From the NCBI GenBank assembly GCA_944323485.1, contig CALUSR010000005.1, positions 174,155-238,154 of the forward strand: a stretch of DNA of 64,000 nt, read 5' to 3'. The notes below the pieces were generated by a model. It saw only the letters and a program-made list of their open reading frames with translations. It ran no database searches and was not told where the DNA came from. Origin of the DNA: Candidatus Gastranaerophilales bacterium. GTDB taxonomy: Bacteria; Cyanobacteriota; Vampirovibrionia; Gastranaerophilales; CAJFVJ01. The position numbers and the translations under genes were made by a program. Of this stretch, positions 35,237-43,551 are shown in pieces. Numbering within the stretch: position 1 is the stretch's first letter; each line of letters opens with the position of its first letter.

Positions 35237-36931
35237 ATGAAAACATTACCAAAAGTAGCATACTTTTCTATGGAAATAGCAATTGACCAATCGCTTAGCA
35301 CCTACTCCGGCGGTCTTGGTTTCCTGGCAGGCAGCCATATGCAATCAGCCGGATACCTTGAAATGCCAATGGTCGGTGTTACTATGCTATGGTCATTCGG
35401 TTACTATGACCAAAGAATCGGTGCTGATGGAAAAGCAGAAGTTGCCTATGTAAGAAAGCACTATGATTTCTTAAAAGATACAGGAATTATGGTTGATGTA
35501 ACAGTATTCGGTCAAAATGCTAAAGTAAAAGCATTCAAAGTTGAACCTGAATTATTCGGCACTGTTCCTATCTACCTCTTAACAACAGATATTCCTGAAA
35601 ACCCTGAAGAAATAAGAAAAATATCTCACAGACTCTATGATGGAGATGAAAAAACAAGAATCAGCCAGGAAGTCGTTCTTGGTATCGCAGGTGTTAAAGT
35701 TCTTCAAGCAGACAATTACGACTTTGACACAATTCACATGAACGAAGGTCATGCGCTTCCTGCAGCATTCGAACTTCTCAGACAATACAACGGAGATCTT
35801 GAAAAAGTTAAAAGAAGAACAGTATTCACAACTCACACTCCTGTTGCAGCAGGAAACGAAGTTCACTGGGTTGATACATTGCTCGAAGGCGGTTTCTTCG
35901 CAGGTGCTTCAAGAGAAAGAGCTATCCAACTCGGTGGAGAAAACTTCTCTCTTACAGTTGCAGCACTGAGAATGAGCCGTGTAGCAAACGCTGTATCACA
36001 GCTTCATGGTTTGGTTGCAAACAAAATGTGGGAATGGGTCGAAGGAAGATGCCCTATCCGTGCTATCACGAACGCTGTAAACTTACACTACTGGCAGGAT
36101 GAAAGAATCAGAAATGCAAAAACAAGCACTGATTTATTGAATGCAAAACATGAAATGAAACAGGAATTGTTCAAATACGTAGCAGGCGTTACAGGAAAAA
36201 GATTTGATCCTGATGTATTGACAATCACCTGGGCAAGAAGATTTGCCGATTACAAACGTGCTTGGTTAATCTTTATGGATAAAGACCGTATCACAAAATT
36301 GCTGAACGAAAATAAAATACAGCTTATTTTCGCAGGTAAATTCCACCCTGATGATACTATGGGAAGAGAAATGTTCAACAATATATTGAACCTCTCTAAC
36401 TCATTGAAAAACGTAGTACTTCTTCCTAACTATGAACTCGAATTGAGCGCTATGTTGAAAAAAGGTACTGATGTTTGGATGAACACTCCTCTCAGACCGT
36501 TTGAAGCATCAGGTACATCAGGTATGTCAGCAAACATGAACGGTGCTCTTCACCTTTCAAGCTATGACGGATGGACTGTAGAAGGAACATTCGACGGTAT
36601 CAACGGTTATACTTTGAACTATCCTGGTCTTGACGATGATATTCCTTGGGAAGAACGTCACTGGAAAGACTATGAATGCTTGATGAGCATCATCGAAAAT
36701 CAAATTATCCCGACATACTACGAAAATAAAGAACAATGGGCTCACTTGATGAGACAGGCTATCAGAATTTCTGAAGCTTACTTCAACTCAGATCGTATGG
36801 TTATTGAATACTTCAACAGAGTATACAAACCTATCGCAAAAGGCGGAGTAGAAGAAGATGAACATGCTTCAGATATCTCTGTTGCTGAAAATCCAAACCT
36901 CGATGCTTGGACTTTCTCAAATATCAAGTAG
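35237..36931 (+). CDS. glgP: glycogen-phosphorylase-like GT35 protein lacking the PLP lysine
   Basis: A 564-residue member of the short alpha-glucan phosphorylase family (GT35). It carries STYSGGLGFLAGSH (21-34), HMNEGHALPA, FTTHTPVAAGNE, the WARRFADYKRAWL block and the EASGTSGM loop. Canonical phosphorylases read GTSGMK or GTGNMK, where the lysine binds pyridoxal phosphate. Here the codon at residue 431 is TCA (Ser), giving GTSGMSANMNG. If the alignment is right, PLP cannot be bound covalently and phosphorolysis is doubtful. The protein may have a changed reaction. A strong terminator follows. Family assignment is confident; function is not. Confidence 0.85.
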   Translation: MKTLPKVAYFSMEIAIDQSLSTYSGGLGFLAGSHMQSAGYLEMPMVGVTMLWSFGYYDQRIGADGKAEVAYVRKHYDFLKDTGIMVDVTVFGQNAKVKAFKVEPELFGTVPIYLLTTDIPENPEEIRKISHRLYDGDEKTRISQEVVLGIAGVKVLQADNYDFDTIHMNEGHALPAAFELLRQYNGDLEKVKRRTVFTTHTPVAAGNEVHWVDTLLEGGFFAGASRERAIQLGGENFSLTVAALRMSRVANAVSQLHGLVANKMWEWVEGRCPIRAITNAVNLHYWQDERIRNAKTSTDLLNAKHEMKQELFKYVAGVTGKRFDPDVLTITWARRFADYKRAWLIFMDKDRITKLLNENKIQLIFAGKFHPDDTMGREMFNNILNLSNSLKNVVLLPNYELELSAMLKKGTDVWMNTPLRPFEASGTSGMSANMNGALHLSSYDGWTVEGTFDGINGYTLNYPGLDDDIPWEERHWKDYECLMSIIENQIIPTYYENKEQWAHLMRQAIRISEAYFNSDRMVIEYFNRVYKPIAKGGVEEDEHASDISVAENPNLDAWTFSNIK

Positions 36932-36952
36932 TCTACAGAATACAACAAACTT

Positions 36953-36982
36953 AAAAATCCGCTCGAAAGGGCGGATTTTTTT
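36953..36982 (+). terminator. Rho-independent terminator of the phosphorylase-like gene
   Basis: AAAAATCCGC/GCGGATTTTT stem with a GAAA-type loop and a T-run, 22 nt after the stop codon. Confidence 0.95.
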
Positions 36983-37088
36983 ATTATTCAAATTTCTTTA
37001 CAAAATCTCTCCTTTTTTAGCAATTTATTGAGTATATATTACTTATATATAATATATAGACTACTACAACTATGGAGAGCTGAGATAG

Positions 37089-38441
37089 ATGTCATCGGAC
37101 AACTTAATACGTCAAAACTATAGTTCATATTCTACAAATCCAAACACAAAATATAAACCTGAAGAACTTGACAAATGGGCAAACAGCAGCGAAAACTACA
37201 ACAGCTTCATAAACGGAGAGCAAGTCGAAGATTTTCAACTGTTTGACTATAACTCTCTCGGAAATAACCAGAGCGAAAGAATTGAAGGATATAAACAAGA
37301 ACTTGATGTGTTTTCTCAGGAATATCTCAATCAATACGATGCTGATGGGGATAGCGAACTCAGCATAGATGAATTTATAAATATGCAAACAGACTCCTAT
37401 GAAACAATATTTGGAGAAGAGGCTGATGATGCACTAAAAACTACTTTTGAAAATCAATTCAATACCCTTAGCACAATCAATCCTAATGAAAGATATATAG
37501 ATGAAAGCACCCTAAAATCCATTCTCGGCGTCGGACAAAATACAAATATTGACAGCTATATGGAAAAATATGACTCGGATGGAGACGGAAAACTCACATT
37601 CGATGACTATAAAAAGTTCCATGAAGACCAGAGCGAAGAAATTCTTGGAGAAAAAACAAACTGGGATGCTCCTGGAATGCTTGAAGCAGTAAGAGCAAAC
37701 TTCAATCAAATAAGCAAAGTCAGTTCAAGTGCAAATACTATTGACTCAAGAGAATTTGCAACATTCCTTGGCATCGCAGACGCTCAAGATGGCTTGAATG
37801 ACGGTGTTATTTCGTACCAAAACTTCAACTCCGTACCGGCTCTTGAGGGATACGAAGAAGCAACCGAAAACTATTATGATGCATTTTTTGGAGATTCACC
37901 TGAAGAACCTTCGCAATATACAACGACCGAATACTCTCATTCCAAAGTTTTTGACAACTGGGCAAACAGCAGTGAAAACTACAACAGATTCATAAACGGA
38001 GAGCAAGTCGAAGACTTTCAACTGTTTGACTACAACTCTCTCGGCGATTCAAGAGATGAAAGAATCAGCGGTTATAAACAGGAAATAAATCAATTTGCAC
38101 AAGACTACATTAATCAATATGATATAGATGGCAATAATAGCCTTGATATAGAAGAATTCACAAATATGCAGGCTCAAGCATATAAAGAAACCTTCGGAGA
38201 AGAACTTGATACAAATATAGTTGCCGAAAACTTGCAACAACAATTTAACTCACTGAATTCACTCGATCAGGATTCATCAGCAATAAGCTCAAAAGAATTT
38301 GCAGCATTTCTCGGAGTTGCTGACAGTCAGGATGGTTTGAACGACGGAATTATTTCATATTCAAACTTTAACACTGTACCACAGCAAAATGGATATGAAA
38401 CAGCTCTGAAAAATCATTATAAAGACTTTTTCAATAACTAA
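37089..38441 (+). CDS. EF-hand repeat protein with duplicated halves
   Basis: A 450-residue acidic protein with several calcium-binding EF-hand-like loops: YDADGDSELSIDEF near 83, YDSDGDGKLTFDDY near 160 and YDIDGNNSLDIEEF near 345. Less perfect loops lie near 235 and 420. Two homologous modules (about 28-265 and 290-450) each begin with WANSSENYN...INGEQVEDFQLFDYNSLG. No signal peptide is visible. The DNA at 37176-37261 and 37959-38044 is nearly identical. It lies beside the LysM/EF-hand gene and the flagellar export operon, which suggests export by a non-Sec route. That is inference. Confidence 0.88.
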   Translation: MSSDNLIRQNYSSYSTNPNTKYKPEELDKWANSSENYNSFINGEQVEDFQLFDYNSLGNNQSERIEGYKQELDVFSQEYLNQYDADGDSELSIDEFINMQTDSYETIFGEEADDALKTTFENQFNTLSTINPNERYIDESTLKSILGVGQNTNIDSYMEKYDSDGDGKLTFDDYKKFHEDQSEEILGEKTNWDAPGMLEAVRANFNQISKVSSSANTIDSREFATFLGIADAQDGLNDGVISYQNFNSVPALEGYEEATENYYDAFFGDSPEEPSQYTTTEYSHSKVFDNWANSSENYNRFINGEQVEDFQLFDYNSLGDSRDERISGYKQEINQFAQDYINQYDIDGNNSLDIEEFTNMQAQAYKETFGEELDTNIVAENLQQQFNSLNSLDQDSSAISSKEFAAFLGVADSQDGLNDGIISYSNFNTVPQQNGYETALKNHYKDFFNN

Positions 38442-38548
38442 AACATTTAGCATCATTAATATTTCTTAATAAATTATTCCTTAAAAAAGCAATCTTCTCG
38501 ATATATATGTTTTATATATTATATATAACATAATGCGAGGAATGTTAA

Positions 38549-39508
38549 ATGAGTTATACAATTCAATCTGGAGATAGTCTTTGGAAAATCGCCAAACAAC
38601 AGTATAATCTGACAAGCGATAAGGATATTCAAGCAAAAATAGCAGAAATTGCTAAAGAAAATAATATAACCGATATAAATTTAATTATATCAGGAAGCAC
38701 ACTCACCCTGCCGGGTCTTGAAGCAACTACTGATACAAGCGGGTCTGTATTTGCAGATTGGACAAACAGCAGCAGCAACTACAATAACCTTCTAACCGGC
38801 AATAAAGTAGATGATTTTCAAATGTTTGATTATTATTCTCTTGGAAATACTCCAGGAGCGAGAGGCGAAAAATACGGTCAGGAAATTGAAAAATTTGCCC
38901 AAAACTACATAAATCAATATGACTCAAATGGGGATAAAAATCTCGACTTCAATGAATTTGTTAATATGCAAATGGAATCTTTTGAGGATATGTTCGGAGA
39001 ATCCCTAAACCTGAGCAGCTATGAATTATTATCTTTATTCGGAGACCAGTTCGGTCAACTGAGTTCAATAGGGGATAATGATAATAATGATGGCGATGAA
39101 AAATATGTAGACGAATACGGGCTTAGATCACTGCTTGGTCTTAGCCAGAATGCAAACGTTGATAAATACATAGATAAATATGACGCTGACGGCGACGGTA
39201 AATTATCTTTTGAAGAATATAAAAAATATAATGAAGAAACATATAAAAACTTTTACGGACAAGAAATCGACTGGGAAGCAAATTCTTTACTCGAACAAGT
39301 CGAAGAAAACTTCAACAGAGCAAGCGAACAAAACTTCACAACAGGAACAATTAATGCAAAACAGTTTGCCGCTTTCTTTGGCGTTGTTGACGGGCAAGAC
39401 GGACTTGTTGATGGTTCCATGACTTATGAGAACTACAACTATACTCCTCAGATGTCCGGTTTCGAAGATGCATTAGACAACTACTATGATGACCTTTTCA
39501 ATAACTAG
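38549..39508 (+). CDS. LysM-domain protein with EF-hand repeats
   Basis: A 319-residue protein. Residues 1-54 are a LysM domain (YTIQSGDSLWKIAKQQYN...), which binds peptidoglycan or chitin-like glycans. The rest repeats the module of the preceding gene (WTNSSSNYNNLL...VDDFQMFDYYSLG) with EF-hands YDSNGDKNLDFNEF and YDADGDGKLSFEEY. No signal peptide is visible, although LysM normally acts outside the cytoplasm. Its 3' end overlaps the end of the converging zinc-ribbon gene by 4 nt. A cell-wall target and a non-Sec export route would fit the adjacent export operon. Confidence 0.88.
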   Translation: MSYTIQSGDSLWKIAKQQYNLTSDKDIQAKIAEIAKENNITDINLIISGSTLTLPGLEATTDTSGSVFADWTNSSSNYNNLLTGNKVDDFQMFDYYSLGNTPGARGEKYGQEIEKFAQNYINQYDSNGDKNLDFNEFVNMQMESFEDMFGESLNLSSYELLSLFGDQFGQLSSIGDNDNNDGDEKYVDEYGLRSLLGLSQNANVDKYIDKYDADGDGKLSFEEYKKYNEETYKNFYGQEIDWEANSLLEQVEENFNRASEQNFTTGTINAKQFAAFFGVVDGQDGLVDGSMTYENYNYTPQMSGFEDALDNYYDDLFNN

Positions 39509-39705
39509 AAAAACGGATTTTTCTTCTTCGGATTTTCTATAACATATCCGCATTTAGTGCAGGCAAGATATGTTTCCTCTGAATCCATTGCCTGAAAAAG
39601 ATGATTACATCTCTCATATTCTTTTTCTTCCGTTTGAAATTGAGATAAGTCCCTCTTTTTCATAAACTTCAAATACAAATCTGTTAATAACTCAAATATA
39701 TACAC
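39505..39705 (-). CDS. small zinc-ribbon-like protein downstream of fliR
   Basis: A 66-residue protein starting at GTG. The Shine-Dalgarno GAGGTGAG overlaps the fliR stop codon, so translation is coupled to fliR. The C-terminus has cysteines and a histidine typical of a small zinc ribbon (CNHLFQ...CTKCGY). An internal ATG at 39663 would give a shorter protein that keeps the ribbon. The place where flhB often follows fliR is taken by this gene. Function is unknown; a small accessory factor of the export operon is possible. Confidence 0.7.
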   Translation of the reverse strand: MYIFELLTDLYLKFMKKRDLSQFQTEEKEYERCNHLFQAMDSEETYLACTKCGYVIENPKKKNPFF

Positions 39706-39713
39706 ATCTCACC

Positions 39714-40496
39714 TCAATAAATTTGTGAAAAAGATGTAAAATAATCGGTTATAACATTAACTAATGCAGGTAAAACAACAATTAAGACGGCAACCCCCAA
39801 AACAGGTTTGAACAGAAAGCTCAGAGAAAATACATTCACCTGTGGAGCCGTCTTGGAAATTATACCGAGAATAATATCCTGCCCGAGCGTAGCAAGAAGA
39901 ACAGGTGCTGCAATCTGCAATCCGAAGAACAAAACACCTGATGTAATAGACACTAAATATTCCATATTAACAAGCTCGGATAAAGGTATAGAACTCCCGT
40001 ATAAAGGAAAAATATCAAAACTCCTTAACATCGCATCAAATAACCAGTAAAATCCGCCGATATTTATAAAAATCACAAGCCCAAACAAACCGAAAAAAGT
40101 TCCCAGAATCGAGCTCTGGCTTTTTGTGCTCTGATCAAACATAACAGCTGAAGACAAACCCATCTGCATATTTATCATATCTCCGCCTGATGCTATGGCG
40201 GAAAAAATCGCAATCGCCGCATAACCTATAATAAATCCCGCAACCATATTCAATATGCAAACAAGTATCAACGATGTATCTGCAGGCATAGCACCCGGGT
40301 GCAGCGAAGATACAATCATAATCGTCATCAAAAAACAAAACGGCAGCTTTACTATAGCAGGAATTTCTTTTCTGCTGACAATCGGTGCAATATAAATAAA
40401 CCCGAGCATTCTCGAAAACACGGCAATACCCGCAGCTATCGATGCGTTAAATTCAGGGAAATATTTACTTATTGTTATTACATTATCTACTATCAT
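39714..40496 (-). CDS. fliR: flagellar export gate protein FliR
   Basis: Membrane component of the type III export gate, with FliP and FliQ. The 260-residue protein has about six hydrophobic helices and the family motifs IASGGDMINMQMGLSSA (~104-120) and PQVNVFSLSFLFKP (~222-235). The ATG overlaps the fliQ stop (ATGA). It belongs to the minus-strand operon that begins with the two-SpoA-domain protein and includes fliO, fliP and fliQ. Confidence 0.95.
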   Translation of the reverse strand: MIVDNVITISKYFPEFNASIAAGIAVFSRMLGFIYIAPIVSRKEIPAIVKLPFCFLMTIMIVSSLHPGAMPADTSLILVCILNMVAGFIIGYAAIAIFSAIASGGDMINMQMGLSSAVMFDQSTKSQSSILGTFFGLFGLVIFINIGGFYWLFDAMLRSFDIFPLYGSSIPLSELVNMEYLVSITSGVLFFGLQIAAPVLLATLGQDIILGIISKTAPQVNVFSLSFLFKPVLGVAVLIVVLPALVNVITDYFTSFSQIY

Positions 40497-40966
40497 CGTG
40501 TATTAATATACTTCTTCTCCGCAAAATTAGCCTCAGGAGTCGTCGGGGCAACAGGCATAGAACGTATTTGACGTTGTTTTCTATCAGCATAAGGTATTTT
40601 CCCGGGGTGTCTCATCACCTCACCAACGCCAGGTTTTCTTATATTCACTCCATGTCGTCTTATCGCAAGTGATTCTTCGGGAGATAAAACAAAGTTGTCT
40701 TCTTTTGGAATTATATTGAAAGCCAAATCAGCAGACTCATAAAAATATTCACTCAACAAGCGCACATAAAAAGTTCCTGCAATAATTATCAACAAAAAAA
40801 CAGCAAAAATCTTAGGAGCTGCAGCAATTGTTTGTTCCTGAACCTGCGTAACCGCCTGCAAAATACCGACAACAAGACCGACAGCAGCCGCTATCAAAAC
40901 ACATGGCATTGATATGATTAACATGGTCATAAAACCTTTTGCAAGATGTTCCATCAATAATTCCAT
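40493..40966 (-). CDS. fliQ: flagellar export gate protein FliQ with a C-terminal extension
   Basis: Two-helix membrane component of the export gate. The first ~88 residues match FliQ (PCVLIAAAVGLVVGILQAVTQ, then the second helix IFAVFLLIIIAGTF). The family is usually ~90 residues; this protein has about 68 more, a basic tail rich in Arg, Pro and Lys. The tail is not an artefact: the frame runs to the overlapping start of fliR (ATGA). The GAGGTG ribosome-binding site overlaps the fliP stop. The extra tail, probably cytoplasmic, could contact other export parts. Confidence 0.93.
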   Translation of the reverse strand: MELLMEHLAKGFMTMLIISMPCVLIAAAVGLVVGILQAVTQVQEQTIAAAPKIFAVFLLIIIAGTFYVRLLSEYFYESADLAFNIIPKEDNFVLSPEESLAIRRHGVNIRKPGVGEVMRHPGKIPYADRKQRQIRSMPVAPTTPEANFAEKKYINTR

Positions 40967-40978
40967 ATGCTACACACC

Positions 40979-41620
40979 TCAGTTGAAACTGGAAACAAGA
41001 CCGCTGACAATCAAACTCCAACCATCAACAGCAATAAATATCAATAACTTAAACGGAAGAGAAATAATTGTCGGTGACAACATAAACATACCAAGAGCAA
41101 GTAAAACGTTCGCAACAACTATATCTAATACAATAAACGGAATAAATATAATAAAACCTATCTCAAATGATGTCTTTAACTCACTCAAAATAAATGCCGG
41201 AGCAACCTCAAAAATGGTTAAATCATCAGGGCTTTCAGGAGGTTCTACCCTTGACTTGCTCACAAAAAACTCGAGGTCAGACTCTCTTGTTTGCTTCAGC
41301 ATAAACTCTTTAAGAGGAACCGAACCCTCCTGTATCGCAAGAATCATATCGCCAGACTTTTGATATGGAACACTTCCAACTTCATACATTTTCTGAAAAA
41401 CAGGACCCATTGTATAAAAAGTAAGAATAACCGATAGTCCTATAATTACAATACCCGGGGGAACCTGCTGGGTACCTAATGCCGTTTTAAGAATTGAAAA
41501 TACGATTATAAATCTCAAAAAGCTTGTCAAACAAGCAAATACAAACGGTAATAGTGAAAATAAAGTCATCACTATTAAAAGCTGTATTACCGGATTTAAA
41601 TCTTTCAATACTGTATCCAT
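40979..41620 (-). CDS. fliP: flagellar export gate protein FliP
   Basis: Core pore protein of the type III export gate. The 213-residue protein shows TSFLRFIIVFSILKTALG (32-49) and PAFILSELKTSFEIGFIIF (family signature, ~142-160) plus the C-terminal hydrophobic helices. FliP proteins with a cleavable signal are usually longer (~245 residues). This one starts directly in the first transmembrane helix and is close in length to injectisome SctR. fliO ends 1 nt into its start, so the order is fliO-fliP-fliQ-fliR. Confidence 0.95.
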   Translation of the reverse strand: MDTVLKDLNPVIQLLIVMTLFSLLPFVFACLTSFLRFIIVFSILKTALGTQQVPPGIVIIGLSVILTFYTMGPVFQKMYEVGSVPYQKSGDMILAIQEGSVPLKEFMLKQTRESDLEFFVSKSRVEPPESPDDLTIFEVAPAFILSELKTSFEIGFIIFIPFIVLDIVVANVLLALGMFMLSPTIISLPFKLLIFIAVDGWSLIVSGLVSSFN

Positions 41621-42069
41621 TATCTTAACCTCTCAAGAAGTCTGTTCATAACATTTGATTGAAGTTCACTCATATCAGCATCAACTCTCTTTTGGTTATA
41701 TCTGGATGACGCAACATAAGACTCCGGTTCTGAACATTTTCTTATGTTTTTATTTTTCATAACAGCACTTTCTGAAAACGTCTCTTCTCGACCTTGTGTT
41801 GATACAGATGTGTTTTCAGAATCAAGTTTCGTCAAAAAAGAAGTTCTCTCCATATCTGAAGCAATCAAAAACTTCTCATTTCCTGCTTTAAGAACATATA
41901 TAGTCTTTTTTGGTTCTATTACCAAAGATGTTTCCACTTCCAAAAATTTATCTTTGTTTTTAGCAGACAAATTGCCATACATACATCTTTTTGCCACGAC
42001 AAAACCAACGAGAATAATCCCTATCATGGCGAATGTATAAACACAAAATCCGGTCAAATATCCGAACAT
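41620..42069 (-). CDS. fliO: FliO-like flagellar protein
   Basis: Small membrane protein that aids FliP assembly in flagellar systems. The 149-residue protein has an N-terminal hydrophobic helix (~8-27) and then the weakly conserved beta region EVETSLVIEPKKTIYVLKAG...EKFLIASD, which matches the FliO pattern. The C-terminal ~60 residues are polar and probably disordered. FliO is not part of injectisomes, so its presence argues that this operon is flagellar. Similarity is weak and the call depends partly on position, directly upstream of fliP. Confidence 0.78.
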   Translation of the reverse strand: MFGYLTGFCVYTFAMIGIILVGFVVAKRCMYGNLSAKNKDKFLEVETSLVIEPKKTIYVLKAGNEKFLIASDMERTSFLTKLDSENTSVSTQGREETFSESAVMKNKNIRKCSEPESYVASSRYNQKRVDADMSELQSNVMNRLLERLR

Positions 42070-42080
42070 ATCATCTGCTC

Positions 42081-43358
42081 CTAAATATCTTCATCTTCAT
42101 CTATATCAAAATCATCCAGATCAAAATCTTCATCGGTATTCCCGTCCTTCACAGGCGCAGTGTCAGCTTTTGTCTTTTTCTGCGGCTCTTTATCTTTCTG
42201 AGTTTTGTTTTTTTCAGTTTTGTCAGCTTTTGCTGAAGGTTTAACACCTGCTCCTGCAGCAGTTTTAGTTTCCTTTGACTCAGGAGCTTCTTCCTGATTG
42301 TATACAGCACTTAATCTTACGCCGTATCGATCCCCTATAATTACGAGTTCTCCTTCGGCTATTTTGCTGTCTTCAACTTTTAGGGTAATTTTATTCCGAT
42401 AAACAGAAGCCAAATCAACAACAAGCCCCTCGCTAATCTGTTTTAAGTCGCCAAGAGGCATTTTGATTTTTTCAAACTCCGCTCTCACATCAACTTGAAT
42501 ATTATCCCACATCTTTGTATCTGAAAGTTTCTTCGGCATATCTTCATCCTCTCCGTAATCATCCCCCGTATCATACTCATATACAAGCGACACATCAGGC
42601 TTAACTTTTATTTGAAACTCAAAATTATCCCCTGTATACATACTGCCTATTTTGCTGTTGTCCAAGACGATTATGTCATCCTGTTCTATTTTGTTGAGTT
42701 CTTCTAACGATGATTTTGTTGAACCGACAAAAATATCAACAAATGCAGGAGTAGTCAAAAACAATTTCTCAGCGAGTTTTTTCTTCGAAGGAGGCAGCAC
42801 TTTGGCAGGTTTTAGTATCTGCTCGGGGATTGATAGTATAATTTTTCCGTAATTTTCATATTCATCATAAAGATAAAATGTAAAAAATAACATATTATTC
42901 TTGAGTTTATGATTATGAACAAATTTTTTTATCTCTTCATCAGGTATAAAAATTGATTTCAAATTAGCATATAACTCATTATTAAAAGCCGTAAGAATCT
43001 TTGCCTCAAGCTCCGTAATTCTCTCTAAAGAGAAAGTTATTTCTGCTGATTGGCTTCCAAAAACATTAAACAAAAGCGTTTCAACACATGATGCGGATAA
43101 ACGGGACTTGAATGAAACATCTTTTGAGATACCGACTTCCGTTACAAAATATTCATCACCTCTGAACAAAATATCATAAGCATCGTTCATAGATATCATA
43201 TAAATATTAAAACGCTTTTTCAAAAACTCTTCACAGGTCTTTTCCACACATGCGCTTAAAGATGCACGAAAATACTCAAAAACATGAGAATAATCAATGT
43301 TTTCAATCGGATTATTTTTCGTTTGTTCAAGCTTTGAGCCTGTATTCAACGACATCAT
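42081..43358 (-). CDS. SpoA-domain motor-switch/C-ring protein (FliN/FliM/SctQ-like)
   Basis: A 425-residue cytoplasmic protein of the flagellar C-ring family. A helical N-terminal part (~1-200) may correspond to a FliM/SctQ-type middle domain. A first SpoA-like domain lies at ~205-260 and a better one at ~285-353 (WDNIQVDVRAEFEKIKMPL...GELVIIGDRYGVRL). A highly acidic, Lys/Glu-rich tail follows, ending in runs of Asp. Two SpoA domains in one chain are typical of injectisome SctQ and differ from separate FliM and FliN. It starts the export operon and has a GGGGG ribosome-binding site; a second ATG is 3 nt later. Confidence 0.82.
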   Translation of the reverse strand: MMSLNTGSKLEQTKNNPIENIDYSHVFEYFRASLSACVEKTCEEFLKKRFNIYMISMNDAYDILFRGDEYFVTEVGISKDVSFKSRLSASCVETLLFNVFGSQSAEITFSLERITELEAKILTAFNNELYANLKSIFIPDEEIKKFVHNHKLKNNMLFFTFYLYDEYENYGKIILSIPEQILKPAKVLPPSKKKLAEKLFLTTPAFVDIFVGSTKSSLEELNKIEQDDIIVLDNSKIGSMYTGDNFEFQIKVKPDVSLVYEYDTGDDYGEDEDMPKKLSDTKMWDNIQVDVRAEFEKIKMPLGDLKQISEGLVVDLASVYRNKITLKVEDSKIAEGELVIIGDRYGVRLSAVYNQEEAPESKETKTAAGAGVKPSAKADKTEKNKTQKDKEPQKKTKADTAPVKDGNTDEDFDLDDFDIDEDEDI

Positions 43359-43461
43359 TACCCCCGTTTTTATCCCTAAGCCCGTAATAATAGAGTCTGC
43401 TTCCCTACTCCAAGGATATATTTTTTGAGCTAAAGGGTCATCAACTATATGTTGTATATTT

Positions 43462-43490
43462 TTGTTGAGTATTCAGAAAGCTGATATAAT
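43462..43490 (+). promoter_or_regulatory. candidate sigma-70 promoter of the endonuclease-IV-like gene
   Basis: TTGTTG (43462-43467), 17-nt spacer, perfect TATAAT (43485-43490), 61 nt before the start codon. Confidence 0.6.
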
Positions 43491-43551
43491 TTCCTTTATC
43501 ATATTTGAATTATAATAATCAAAAAGAGAATTTCTAAAAAAAGGAAAAAAT

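Noticed and set aside
39505..42081. Injectisome (non-flagellar type III secretion) operon
   Set aside because: fliO is present and FliW/CsrA occur in the window, which favour a flagellum, although the two-SpoA protein and short FliP resemble injectisome parts.
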